DNA from: Styela clava
Lineage: Eukaryota > Chordata > Ascidiacea > Stolidobranchia > Styelidae
Direction of reading: 5' to 3'
Length of the DNA: 64,000 nt
Assembly: GCF_964204865.1 (NCBI RefSeq)
Contig: NC_135250.1
Location: 19,645,395-19,709,394, forward strand
Under the pieces are notes generated by a model, which saw only the letters and a program-made list of their open reading frames with translations, ran no database searches and had not been told where the DNA came from. The translations under genes and the position numbers were made by a program. This document shows positions 25,745 through 36,907 of this stretch, piece by piece (within the stretch, counting starts at the first letter, position 1; each line of letters begins with the position of its first letter).

Positions 25745-26110
25745 TTGGCAATCCCATCCCATGGGAAATGATGGTTAAACATTCCGTTATGGACTTCGTG
25801 TTCATATATTTGAGCATAGCTCTTTTGTTAATTATAAAGAGCAAAATATATCCAGCATTAAAAATATACTTCATGAAGGTTGATGGACACATGTATAATA
25901 GTTATGAATATAAAGGTAACAAAGTCCGTAAATTTTGTTGTTTTGCGTGTTTCTTCGTACATGTAGTCCTATTTAGTAGACGCTAAACCTAAATTTAACA
26001 AATTTTATTGAATTTTATTCCAATGGCAATCCAATGGGATGGGATGGGACGGGCATAGTTGCCATGGGGTGGTATGGGAATAGGACAGAAAAATATTTTC
26101 CATGGACAAA
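25745..26110. mobile_element. CATGGGAC-type MITE, intron 7 of copy 3
   Basis: Same element as in copy 2, but the left hairpin has collapsed to AATCCCATCCCATGGGAA. The right end has ATGGGATGGGATGGGACGGG and TCCATGGACAA. Confidence 0.45.
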
Positions 26111-29021
26111 CTTGGCTATACTTGTGCCTGCTTCATCCGCAGGTTGGAAACCACCAACTTGAATTCCATCCATTCCTTTATGTTATGTTAACATAAATGT
26201 GATGCAGAAATTGCAATGAAATTTTTTAATAAATATTTTATAACTATGGCTCAAATATATAACTTGGTTAAGATTGCTGATGATCGCCAAAACACAGCTG
26301 TGGATTTTTTTTACCATGTTGCATTGCTTGCCTACTGTAGCTGATATGTCAAAATTTTACATTCAACCGTTTTACATTCTATTAGGTCTATATTACCTAA
26401 TATTTTATTAATTAAAATTGTTCTAATATTTTTTTCATCTAGGAACAACACTGAAATATGCTACTCAAGGGTAAATGAAAAGAGCGACAACTGCTCATCG
26501 TAAGTATTCACGGATATGTGTACTATATGACTAAGGAGGAAGTTCCCTTTCGATGCACATGGCAAATATTTATGCTTTCGGAGTCGACTTGTGATATCGA
26601 CAACGGGAAAGAGTTCGCATATCTATTTATTCGATTTTTCTCATTACCGTTAACGTTTTTGCCGGAACACAAAATCTTCGGATGAGCTGTTAAAATAAAA
26701 ACCATATGGCTTGAAACAGTAGATTGTTATATGTGGTAAAAAACGACTTTTCGGCAATCGAATCTCAGAATCTGAGCCTTACCGTACAACACAACAAAAA
26801 TTAAAGCAAATGTTTTTGCTGTTTTCTGAGTATCTTACAAATACGCGAAATACGTCCTTTACAGAGAACGTCACATAAACGAAGCTTCTTGTGAAACGCT
26901 AACAGAAGCTGAGGCAATTGAGGCTCAAAAAAGGCGGCTTGCTGACAATTTTACTGCGACCTATACATTCAGGTGGGTTGGTTTTTGCGTTTGAATTGAC
27001 AAAATAAACTGCCAAAATCAAGCAACGCTATTTAACCATCTAGCTCTTTATTTTGCCAGGGCTACATCCATAAAAAAATACTGCAAAGGGTCGCATTGGA
27101 ATTTTTTTTTTAAATTCCAAGATAGTCATATATAATATAGTGTCGAAATTAATTGTGGCAGACATTATGGAACCGGAGATGAAAAAAACATTAATAATAT
27201 TTTACCAAATTAATGGTTGGAATACAAAAAATAGACACAAAATAATACACAAAATAAAAAAATAGAATGAATTTTCCTGAGGCAAAGGATCGGCCAAACA
27301 TGCCTATTAATTACTTGAAAGTTCGAATTATTTTTTTTTGCTTAAAATGCTTATTTAATCCGTACGTTGAAGATAGATTCTTTAAACTTACTTGTGACTT
27401 GATTTCCTTTCAAGTCGTGGAATGTTTTATCATACACGTCCTTTACCTTATATGTAGGTTAAACCAACAAAAAGGAATAAGAGTCTAAATGGAGAGCATA
27501 AATATGAAAATGCATTAAACTTGCACTTGTCATAATGCACTAGTGACATTAGCAGCCCCAGCACTAATATTTCAAATTTTGCCGCATTGTCCACAGAGAA
27601 CGACCCACTCCCGCAAACCCACATATTCTACCAACATATTATGAGAGTAATATGTAAATGAAAGTATTTGGTATTTGTAGATGTAATGAAAACTTGTGCC
27701 ATTTTTAGGTGGACAACACAAGGACAAAATAGTTATTTCTAAATCTATTGCTTTTTGTTTCCAGTAATGCAGATTTTTCAGATAGCGGCGTCTACACCTG
27801 TCTTTTGGCAACTACCGGAGATGACCCAAGAGATAAATTCCGAGTTACTGTTCGCTATGCGGAATCAAGGCACAAAACATTGATAATAATTTGGATAATT
27901 CTAGGAGGTAAGGGGGGGTCGAAGTTTGACTATTTTGTTGATATTACTATTTAGGCAAATGTTCAATGTAAAAATTCAAGCTTCTAGGAGCTGAAGTTTT
28001 TAGAATCAGGATTTTCAGCATTCTTTGAAAAAATCATGCAAAGTCAAATATTTCTAGTCAATTTTTGATTATCATGGGGATCGGAAGCTAGATTTGGAAT
28101 TGAATATTTTCGGACATTGATGTAAAAAGCAGAATTAAATAAAAATAAATCTGTCAATTAGGAAGTCGGAGCTGGAGTCACGCCTTTTAAAATAAGTAAG
28201 TCAGATGGAACCGCCCTCGGTTAAAAAAAATTAATTGTTGATTCGCCTTCTTGACGAGAAACGCAAGTTCTTAATAAGACAAAGTAACACAAAAATGACT
28301 CGGCAAACTACCATTAAAAATTATATTTCAAAATTTGATCGAATAAATGACATCATTTTTCGTTTCAGCTTGCGGGGTCATTGCAGATATTTTTGGAATT
28401 CTTTATCGGCAATTTTCGACCGAAATACGTTATTTTTGGAAAAAATGCTTTGGAAAGAAAAAGGAAAGTAAGTTATCAATCAAAATAAACGTGCAGTGAC
28501 ATTTAATATAGCGTTCCTAAATAAAAATAAAAAATAATCATTGAAATTGGGCACGAGAAATTGGAGCAAAATCGAGATAGCCAGTGTCATGAATTTTCTG
28601 ACAGAGGCTCGGATCATTTCAAAATAACTTTGTCAACCAGGTGGAGAAACAAACGGGAAAGAACGCTAAGCATAGAATAGTTAATACTATCTCGTATCCG
28701 GCAAATGATACATATGAGTCCGAAGTAATTATTAAATAAAGGGAAAAACTTATTATTCACAGTATTAACAAAACCATTGCGCTCAACTGTAGGTTGAATT
28801 CGAATTTTCCAATTTTTCATATAAATTCTATTTTGCTTTGTTTCAATTCAGCTGACAAGTATTTGGCATATTTGGTCTACATGCCTGATGCTTTTGATAA
28901 CAATAACAATAACGGTCTTGATGTTCTGATGAAGTGTTTGAATAAATCAAAAGGAACTTACTATGATCCAAACAAAAGTCACAATGATATATCTAGTAAG
29001 TTAAAACTATTCCATCTAGAT

Positions 29022-29496
29022 CAGCGTAGTTCAGGCCTACGGGCCACATGTGATCTGCGGCTTCATTATCTGTGACCCGCGTCGCATTCGGAGAGTAATC
29101 AAAATATCTCATTTGGTGTTGTTTCGTCATAAAAAATAAAAAGTAACCAGACAAGTAGACAAGTCTTTTGACATATTGTTACATCCCTGATATCACTGCA
29201 TTGGCCGGCGGTATGGCTAGCTGACGCAACTAGCATGTGGAACGACGTGCTCTGCAGTAAATTGTTACCTGGCTTTCTAACTATTTGGTCGAGAATATAT
29301 GCTAACAGTTTTGGCATCATAGAAAACTAAAAATCGAATGTGGATTCTATTAGCCTATTGACTATGCCCGATAACGGAATATTAATGTTTAGGCCCATCA
29401 ATATAATTCATGCTTGGTGTTTCCGGTAACCAGCCTAAAGAGTATTACAGTACAGCACAGTGATTTTCGGCCCCCGGACAACCTTAGACCATCCTG
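29022..29496. mobile_element. hAT-like non-autonomous insertion, intron 12 of copy 3
   Basis: Same insertion at the same site as in copy 2, flanked by ATCTAGAT (29014-29021) and ACCTAGAT (29497-29504). It is longer by a 23-bp internal addition near 29130-29170. Confidence 0.7.
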
Positions 29497-31079
29497 ACCT
29501 AGATGTTGGCATTAAAAATATTTCTTGGTAAACCCACCCCTTTGCTTTTCAGACATGACCCTTTCATGTAATAATTTCTACACCAGGAGTTTCAACCAAT
29601 TCCTGTTATAAACCCTGCAAAGTTTGGCCACTGGAGCAAGGGTCATGTGACATTGGTTTCCTTGCGAACCTCTGAAATTTTACAAAAAGCCGTCTCTAGT
29701 TATGAGCTTCAACCGATTTGGCCAATACTTTAACGCTTCAAGGATTTTGTAACATTTTAGCTTATACAATACATCGTATATTAGATCCCGCCAAATATGA
29801 CTGCGCTATAATGGAAATCTGAAACTGTGAAATCGAGAAATGTTAACATGAAATTTTTTCGCGTTTTCAAAGTTATTCCCATTGGTGATTTTGGAGGCCA
29901 AACTAAGTTAACCGATTACCTAACATGTGCAGGCCACAATTTCTTCAGATCACATTACAGTACAGTATATATATATATAGTGAGTTAGTTATGTTTCCGT
30001 GATTTCGAAAATTAACGCTTTTTAGTGACCATTGGAAACGACTTCAGATCAACTCTGGAAAAATGTATGAAAATGGTGGTAATTGTGACCCCAGAATTAA
30101 TTCAACGAAACGATATTGAAATATTCAAAACATACGAGGTGAGCATAATGGACTGGTGCCGTTGTCAAAAAACTTTTCGTGCTAATTTTTCGTGCTATTA
30201 TTTTTGGCGTGAATACAACTTTGTTTGCTTAATTTTTGCCTACTACGTTATATATATGCCTGCTTTGCCCCTACCGCAACCACTCGGGTAAGGTATATAT
30301 CCTGAAGGGCGCAAAAATTTGCCGCACAAAAGGTCAGCCTCCGTGTTTGTAAGCATCGAGTAAGTGATGAGTTTTACGTATTCAACCCTCTTCTTCGAAA
30401 TGTATTTGATAGAATAGATATCGTTTTGATTCAATAAAAACCATTTCATTACACCCAGCATGAGATGATTGGTTTTATTTGGGGTTTATTCAAAATTTTA
30501 TTCAAACGATTCATTGAATATCGTAAGTTTCATTTTCAAATTCGAAAAAATATCTTTGATTGCTTACTCCAGACTATATGATGTACTAGTTGTAATAGAA
30601 GATGACTGTATTGATTATTTTAAATATGACCACTCAGGGACTTCGAGAAAGTGTGAAAAAAGACTTGGGAATAGTTTTTGTGTGCTCTAAAGACATGAAG
30701 AAAGAGTTGACTGAAAGAGCTAAGGAAAATGATACCGTCGCCATCACCATAAAAAAATTTATGAAAAAGCAGGTATTATCCAGAACATATAAATACACAT
30801 TAGAATAGAAATGGCAGATTCGTAACTGACTTGTAAGGCCTTCAGAAAAATTTCAAACGTTAATAAACTTGCATAATTCCTAATAAACGAATCCTTTGCC
30901 ATCGTGCAACAAAAGTATTTTTATAACAATTATTATTTTAGGGTAACACGAACATAGTGTGGAAGAAAAATAAGACCAGAAGAATGAAACGGGCTTTGTA
31001 TGTTGCACTTCCAAATGTTGAAACAGTTGAATACAGAGATGATATTGAAGATAAATGCTATGAGAATACAGTTGTGTAG

Positions 31080-33383
31080 ATCCATGTAACATCTTCACCG
31101 GTATCATGACAAAACTGAGACTAAATGCAAAACTGAGATTAAACCCCCTCTTTGTTTAGGAATCCATGTATGTAATCAAATATAAAAACGATTTGTGTTG
31201 CTTTGAGGTAGGGGATCAATTTATATTTCTGTTATTATATTGAAAATTGATTCGTTATTACGTCGTTTATTCATTTTGTATAAAATAGTCAATGAGGAAT
31301 CTTCAATTATTTTCCAGTGGCACCACAAATTTATTATCATGTCTATATAAGTTCTATATACTCACTAACAGATTCATGGATGTAGATTGTAGAGCCATAT
31401 TATTTTCGAAAGGCTGTATTTTTTAGATTCGTCGTTGTACTCACACAATTTACTATACTGATCGTGAGGCGTTGGTCATGGCTTTTAACAAAATTTACAT
31501 AATTTGCTTCTTCGATTGGACTTCTTAGTCTGGTTAAGTTTATGAAAACCACTGAGTCTTGTACCGATTGGATATCTGCCTCTTTCTTCATTGTCAGTTT
31601 TGGCTGAGAACCTTTCATCTTAGCCATTATTTCTCTTCAAGTTTACGTTAATTTTTTGTGTCTTTCTATTGTCTTGGTGGGTATTACATCGTTTCCTGTG
31701 TTGTGTAATTTATGTATATTTAATATTCATGCTTTTAGTTGATGTGATGTTGTCCAGTATCACTATTTCAACAAATTTTACCAGGCATAAATTTTGCCGA
31801 GTTTATTTTAAAAATGGTATTGTTCACAAAAAAGGTCGATGAAGCTTTAAAAATCAAACTTCAATTTGATTAGTTGTCGCCAAACTTAAAATATGTACAT
31901 TATAATGATCATTTTTTATGAAGTTATGCATATTTTTCAAAGCGTCTTTCAGAAAAGTCGACTTTTAATTATTGAACTTCTTGTGACTTTATTTTAAAAT
32001 TAACAAAATGACTTGGTACTTATAAAATTTTCATACTGTTAATTATTCGCCTTAACTTCACTTATGCATTGAAAAGCAAAATGTCATTTTAACTGTTATT
32101 TTAGTCCTATTGTTTTATCGTATTTTTACGTATATTTTCATACTGTACTTCGATTATACTTTTCTAATCCACACTGTGAATCACATATTCAGAATTCTAG
32201 GAAAATTTGTTTAATATCGGAAATGCTCAGGTTTAAACTTAAAACTAAAAAACAACAAGTTAACTTGGATGTGAGTACACATGCTGTGTAGCTGCTTCAA
32301 AAATCAGACGCGTTGTCCACCAGCCCAATAAGCTCATGACGATTGCCGTCATATATCCATCCGCATTTCCAACTGTTCTGGCAACATATACAAACAACTC
32401 ATGTGAACATAATAAAGGTGGTTCCGATTTTTTTTCTGATACATTCGTATATTTGTTCATTTCGAAACCCCCCTCGCTTCGCATAAAACAGTTGTTGTTT
32501 CAAGTTTAATGGATCGTATGCAAGGGATACTCAAACGAGCTATTTATTTGGCTTTTGTACACTTTAAATTGCTTATTATGTGTGCATACGTATCATAACG
32601 GATGTATTACAATAATAGTACATAAGAAAAGGGGTTAGTAGTACTATACGAAAATATAAAGTAAAAGTTGATCATCACGAAAAACAATAAAATTCCTTCT
32701 TGGGGATGAAATAAGTTGGGAAACTCTGCTATAATGCATCACCAACATAAGAGCCTAAATTGGGATGCCGACAGTAAGTCTGCCACAAATAATACTCATC
32801 TATGGCAACTACGGTGGCCTCGTGACCTTGCTTTAAACTTTTCAAATGTAAATAGACATATTTGATATTTTATTGTAGTAAAGGGCATTCAAATCCCAAT
32901 TCAAATGATGAGAAACAGGAAACGTTCTTGACACAATTGTGACCACAAGCCAACAGTTCATATTCACGTAGATAATCTGAAATGTAAAATATATTATGAC
33001 AAATAATAAACTGTTTGCTTTTATCGAACGTAAAAAGCAATAGTTAATAAAAAGGTAAAATAATACATTATCTATGAGAGTTGACTAGTAGTTTTGACCG
33101 CCTTGTGATTCCGATCCAACATTATCCAATTCCCAACTTTAATAAGGCGCGGGTTTAATCACGTGATCCATATTTAACCTGGCCTAATGTTTTAACAAAA
33201 TAATAAAGAGTTCATACAATAGCAAAAGATAAGATAACATGCTATTATTTCAAATTTATTTATTCGAGATTTCCGTTCGGGAATTTGGAGTAATACTACA
33301 TGAAACAGTTTTCGGATTTTGTACCGGTCGTTTTATTTATAAATCTTCAAATCATATCTCGCAGATTTCCTATTTCAATATAA
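31080..33383. other. Spacer after copy 3, up to the LINE insertion
   Basis: Follows the other spacers closely as far as TTCAATATAA at 33383, where the LINE begins. No gene recognised. Confidence 0.65.
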
Positions 33384-33643
33384 TGAATATTATTGCTGTT
33401 TTGATTAAGGTAAGCTGGTTTCGGCGCACTTACCTTCAACAGCAGACTACTGGAGTTGTTGGGCCTCAAAAACCCCACTCCATTCAGTTAGTTTGGGAGA
33501 GGCCCTTTCCGTTTGCATTGTATATCGGGCCTCTCCATCAGTGCAAGAAAGATCTTTCAGACGCTCAGAAGTATATAAAAAGAATTAGAAAGACTTAGAA
33601 AAGGATCAATAGCCTTCGGAGTAATTTGGATTAAAAAGAAAAG

Positions 33644-35014
33644 ATGACGACCTATTCAGCTGCCGCAACACCCGCCAACGAGACAACGAATACCACAGCA
33701 AGACCACTCTCATTGTTTCTGAGGACGGACCAAAATCTGGAATTTGGAGACCTGTTGGAGCTGCTAAGAAACGACGCTACAACCAAGGATTACGTTCAAC
33801 ATTTCAGAGGGCTCTACGAATCCAGGAAAGGAGTTTGGATTCTCTCGTTTGCCGCGGCCGAAGCATCTGACCGAAGCCATCGGGAGGATTTCTTACGCAG
33901 CACTGGAGGAAAAATCCCAAGCCAGAACATCGTTATCGAGGTGTCACCACCAAACAAGGCGCCAGTGAGGATCTCCATCCGGGGTATCTCGTGGGAGACG
34001 TCCTTCGCGCGAGCATCTGCGATCATCAACAATCTTGGATGTGGGAAGATACGGAGCGCTGTGCGTAACTACCATCGAGGGACTGACCTATATAATGGAT
34101 ATACCTCATGTTTAATGGAAGATTTTAAAAAAGAACGACTTCCGGACTTCATTTCAATTAAAGGATTTCAATGTAAGACATTTTTACCGCGTGAGCTGTA
34201 CACGCCAACATGCGGAAGGTGTCTGCAAACTGGGCACATATTCACACAATGTGAAAATGACCCAGTTTGTAGACATTGTAAGAAACCGGGACATGTCCAG
34301 AAAGTCTGTCCTCAACGGAAACAAAACTTCCCAAACATCCAGGAAGCGACAAAAACATGGGCCATACCAAAGCGGTTGCGTAAAGCACAGGCAGTAACAT
34401 CAGAAGCCCGCGCTGCAAGTGTACCAGCCCAGAAGAGTAACGAACATCAAGAAGCTGTAATTGAACATCAAACAGAAACCATTGTATTTGACCCGGATAC
34501 GCCCGAAAAAGGAAGTCCGAATGACACAATCATTAAAGAAAGACAAACCGAAGAAATAATACGAACCCATCAGGAAGACACCATTGACGAAATTCAAGAG
34601 TTCTCAACCTCAGGCTCAAATGAGAGTGAAGTGAGTAAGTGGTCGGAGTGTGAAGACGCTCTAAGTCCACTGGTAACACCGCAAAGACCCGAAAACATCA
34701 GAAGGTCATCGAGGCTAAAACAGACCTCAACTATAGGTAACACCCAGTTTCACCCCCCGCCGAAAGGTCAGGCTTTTGTGAAGGTTATGGTCCATAACTT
34801 CGAAACACACGATGCTTCAACTACACTACTCAGCGACACGCCACAGGAGGTCCTATCTGCACCAGCTAACTTGGAGAACAACAGAGCATTACCCAATTTT
34901 CTGGATTTATCTGATTCAAATGGTGAAACCTCGGACTTATTAAACAAAAGAAACCGAGAAGATACTCGCTCATCAGAGTCGTCCGGTGACTTTAGAAGGA
35001 AAAAAGACAGGTAA
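33644..35014 (+). CDS. LINE ORF1 (zinc-knuckle RNA-binding protein), element Y
   Basis: 456-residue open frame, uninterrupted. It carries two CCHC zinc knuckles: CGRCLQTGHIFTQC at residues 190-203 and CRHCKKPGHVQKVC at 209-222 (C-x2-C-x4-H-x4-C). The region before them ends in FKKERLPDF. A second conserved block near the C-terminus has STIGNTQFHPPPKG followed by VMVHNF, and the tail is basic. In Tx1/L1-like LINEs such proteins coat the element RNA and help target-primed reverse transcription. It aligns along its whole length with the ORF1 at 35391-36767 (shared starts MTTYSAAA and MSYSAAV, knuckles and C-terminal block) but differs at many positions, so the two come from different subfamilies rather than from a fresh duplication. 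It is followed about 160 bp downstream by the start of a matching ORF2 at 35176. Confidence 0.85.
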   Translation: MTTYSAAATPANETTNTTARPLSLFLRTDQNLEFGDLLELLRNDATTKDYVQHFRGLYESRKGVWILSFAAAEASDRSHREDFLRSTGGKIPSQNIVIEVSPPNKAPVRISIRGISWETSFARASAIINNLGCGKIRSAVRNYHRGTDLYNGYTSCLMEDFKKERLPDFISIKGFQCKTFLPRELYTPTCGRCLQTGHIFTQCENDPVCRHCKKPGHVQKVCPQRKQNFPNIQEATKTWAIPKRLRKAQAVTSEARAASVPAQKSNEHQEAVIEHQTETIVFDPDTPEKGSPNDTIIKERQTEEIIRTHQEDTIDEIQEFSTSGSNESEVSKWSECEDALSPLVTPQRPENIRRSSRLKQTSTIGNTQFHPPPKGQAFVKVMVHNFETHDASTTLLSDTPQEVLSAPANLENNRALPNFLDLSDSNGETSDLLNKRNREDTRSSESSGDFRRKKDR

Positions 35015-35175
35015 AGAGAAAAAGCAACAACTGCAGAGGTGTGAGTCTTGAAATTATTTTAATTGTAATATATAAAGTGCCTTTCATTTGTAATACTGAC
35101 CTCTGAGAAATTATGAACACATAACCATAACCACCACAAACGCTAGTTACCCCAAATCTATCTACTATATAAGCG

Positions 35176-35220
35176 ATGGCTACTATTAAGATCCTGTCAT
35201 TAAGATCCTGGATATCATGA
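35176..35220 (+). pseudogene. Start of element Y ORF2, cut off by element X
   Basis: The ATG at 35176 reads MATIKILSL, matching the MAKLKIVSM start of the intact ORF2 at 36908. It lies at the expected distance behind ORF1. After about eight codons the similarity ends at a 12-bp direct repeat (ATTAAGATCCTG twice, 2 bp apart), and the frame stops at TGA 35218-35220. I read this as the beginning of the outer LINE's ORF2, interrupted by insertion of the inner LINE. Eight codons is a short match, so the position behind ORF1 carries much of the weight. Confidence 0.6.
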
Positions 35221-35390
35221 TGGCCAACATGGAGCTACAAGAACAAGAGGTCGGAGGTGGGTACCTCTGAAGAGCGTCAACCGAGATTTTTTTTTTAGTT
35301 GATGACACTGGTTAAAACGTCGCGCGCAGAGTGCTTGGAAGTATACTTCGATGCACTAAGCTAGCGCTTAAGGTGAAAGAATAAAGGAAG

Positions 35391-36767
35391 ATGAGCTATT
35401 CAGCAGCTGTGTCCTCGACTCCTGCCAGGGAAGAACCCACCGTAGAGACAAGGAACGCAAGACCAAGATCACTGTTTCTAAAGACCGAACTGGACTTAGA
35501 CTTCCCTGCATTAATGGAAATACTACGAAATGAGAATAACACCACGGAGTACGTCAGATATATAAAGGGACTATACGAAAGCCGAAAAGACACCTGGATT
35601 ATAACCTTTGCTGCCACAAAAGACCAAAACTCAAGCTGCAGAGAAGAGTTTCTGAATGCCACCAATGGGAAAATATCAACCAATGATGCACTGATCTCTG
35701 TTACTCTGCCTAGCGGAGCTCCAGTAAGAATATCCATCAAAGAAATACCTGAAGAGGCATCATATCCAAAAGTTGCCGCATTAATCCACCAACTGGGTTG
35801 TGGCAAAGTAAGGAATGCAGTCAGAAACTGGCACAGGGGTACAGATGTGTATAACGGCTTTACGTCGTTTTTGATCGATGATTTTAAGAAAGAACGTCTA
35901 CCCGACTTTTTAACCATCAATGGGATTAGATGTAAGACCTATCTCCCCCGTGAAATGTACATCCCCACATGTGGACGATGTCTTGAAACAGGACATACTT
36001 TTATAAATTGCGAAAAAGAAGCAGTATGTCGATATTGTAAAGAACCAGGTCATATTAGGAAAGATTGTCAACAAAGGAAAATGGACTATCCGACCCCTGT
36101 AAACCCCATTCAAGCTTGGGCCATACCAAAACGAAGACCGCAAACAAACAACTCTACACAGTCACCTCGTAAAACCATGGAAGATAAAAAACAAAACAAA
36201 GATCAAATTACACCTAATCAGGAAACGCAATCAACGGAATTAACTACGCCGACCAAAACAAAACGGAATAAAACTCAAACGGAAGAGAACCGCCCTGCAC
36301 CTATCGAGATATCCGAGTTCTCCTCGGCTGAGATGGATTCGACATCAAGCCAACAGCTCAGAGAACTGTCTGATTGGTCGCTATGTGAAGAGTTGCATAA
36401 CGCAATCATCCCGATGGTTTCGCCAACGGACCAGCCCAAACCAGTCAAAACCAGACAGGCTGCAAGGCTAAAACATGGGTCGACCATCGGAAATACGCCT
36501 TTTCATCCGCCACCAAAGGGTCGAGCTCTCGTGAAGGTGATGGTGCATAACTTTGAAAGACAGGATTCAACATCATCCACTTTCAGCGCATATCCACAAG
36601 AAGTAATGTCAGCACCAGCAGACTTGGGGAATGAAACAGCACAGCCAAACTCAAATAACTCAGATACTGGAGATGTAGAATACAATTATAAAAGGAATAG
36701 AAATGATACTTCATCAGAGACGTCAACGTCCGAAAAACAGAAGCAGAAAAAAGGAAAACGCACGTGA
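35391..36767 (+). CDS. LINE ORF1 (zinc-knuckle RNA-binding protein), element X
   Basis: 458-residue open frame. Two CCHC knuckles: CGRCLETGHTFINC starting at residue 194 and CRYCKEPGHIRKDC shortly after. Upstream are conserved blocks LYESRK, APVRISIK and FKKERLPDF. Near the C-terminus is STIGNTPFHPPPKG with VMVHNF, and the tail is lysine-rich. It precedes ORF2 by 140 bp, the normal order for a two-ORF LINE. Together with ORF2 it makes the more complete of the two LINEs here. Its open frame suggests recent activity, although ORF2 contains a frame change. Confidence 0.88.
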   Translation: MSYSAAVSSTPAREEPTVETRNARPRSLFLKTELDLDFPALMEILRNENNTTEYVRYIKGLYESRKDTWIITFAATKDQNSSCREEFLNATNGKISTNDALISVTLPSGAPVRISIKEIPEEASYPKVAALIHQLGCGKVRNAVRNWHRGTDVYNGFTSFLIDDFKKERLPDFLTINGIRCKTYLPREMYIPTCGRCLETGHTFINCEKEAVCRYCKEPGHIRKDCQQRKMDYPTPVNPIQAWAIPKRRPQTNNSTQSPRKTMEDKKQNKDQITPNQETQSTELTTPTKTKRNKTQTEENRPAPIEISEFSSAEMDSTSSQQLRELSDWSLCEELHNAIIPMVSPTDQPKPVKTRQAARLKHGSTIGNTPFHPPPKGRALVKVMVHNFERQDSTSSTFSAYPQEVMSAPADLGNETAQPNSNNSDTGDVEYNYKRNRNDTSSETSTSEKQKQKKGKRT

Positions 36768-36907
36768 GTTGAATCATTTTCCATATAATTCGGATCTAAC
36801 TTGTCAACTGGCGCAACCTCTAGAAATCGTAAAATAATAGTTCTGGATAATATGCAATTTCACCACATCTTGTAGCTTTGACTATTCGGTCCCATACATA
36901 AATCAAC

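Larger units (their letters stand above)
13501..29088 (+). repeat. Tandem array segment II
   Basis: Second period, 15,588 bp, holding the 3' end of copy 2, the spacer and copy 3 up to exon 12. It is longer than segment I because intron 2 has about 900 bp missing from copy 2 and because the intron-4 element is more complete. Confidence 0.9.
20481..31079 (+). pseudogene. IL-1-receptor-like gene, copy 3 (nonsense codon in exon 5)
   Basis: Exons: 20481-20559, 20859-20989, 21992-22117, 22448-22577, 24269-24435, 24578-24680, 25431-25569, 26443-26499, 26865-26972, 27765-27907, 28369-28467, 28852-28995, 30026-30138, 30638-30772, 30942-31079. Same phases and lengths as copies 2 and 4, except exon 2, which is 3 nt longer. 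In exon 5, codon 24412-24414 is TAA where copies 2 and 4 have GAA, so translation ends inside the second Ig domain, before its second Cys. Skipping the 167-nt exon would break the frame. Two further marks fit relaxed constraint: exon 4 has an extra Cys (LLDCTEDR, Ser elsewhere), and exon 11 changes Val to Asp within the membrane helix (GVIADIFG). The TIR exons remain open and the exon-15 acceptor at 30931-30941 is intact. It could instead make a short secreted D1 fragment, but decay is the simpler reading. The stop rests on one base of one sequence. Confidence 0.8.

Noticed and set aside
33239..33598. 119-codon frame across the spacer-LINE junction
   Set aside because: Half is array spacer and half is LINE 5' UTR, so it is a chance fusion frame.
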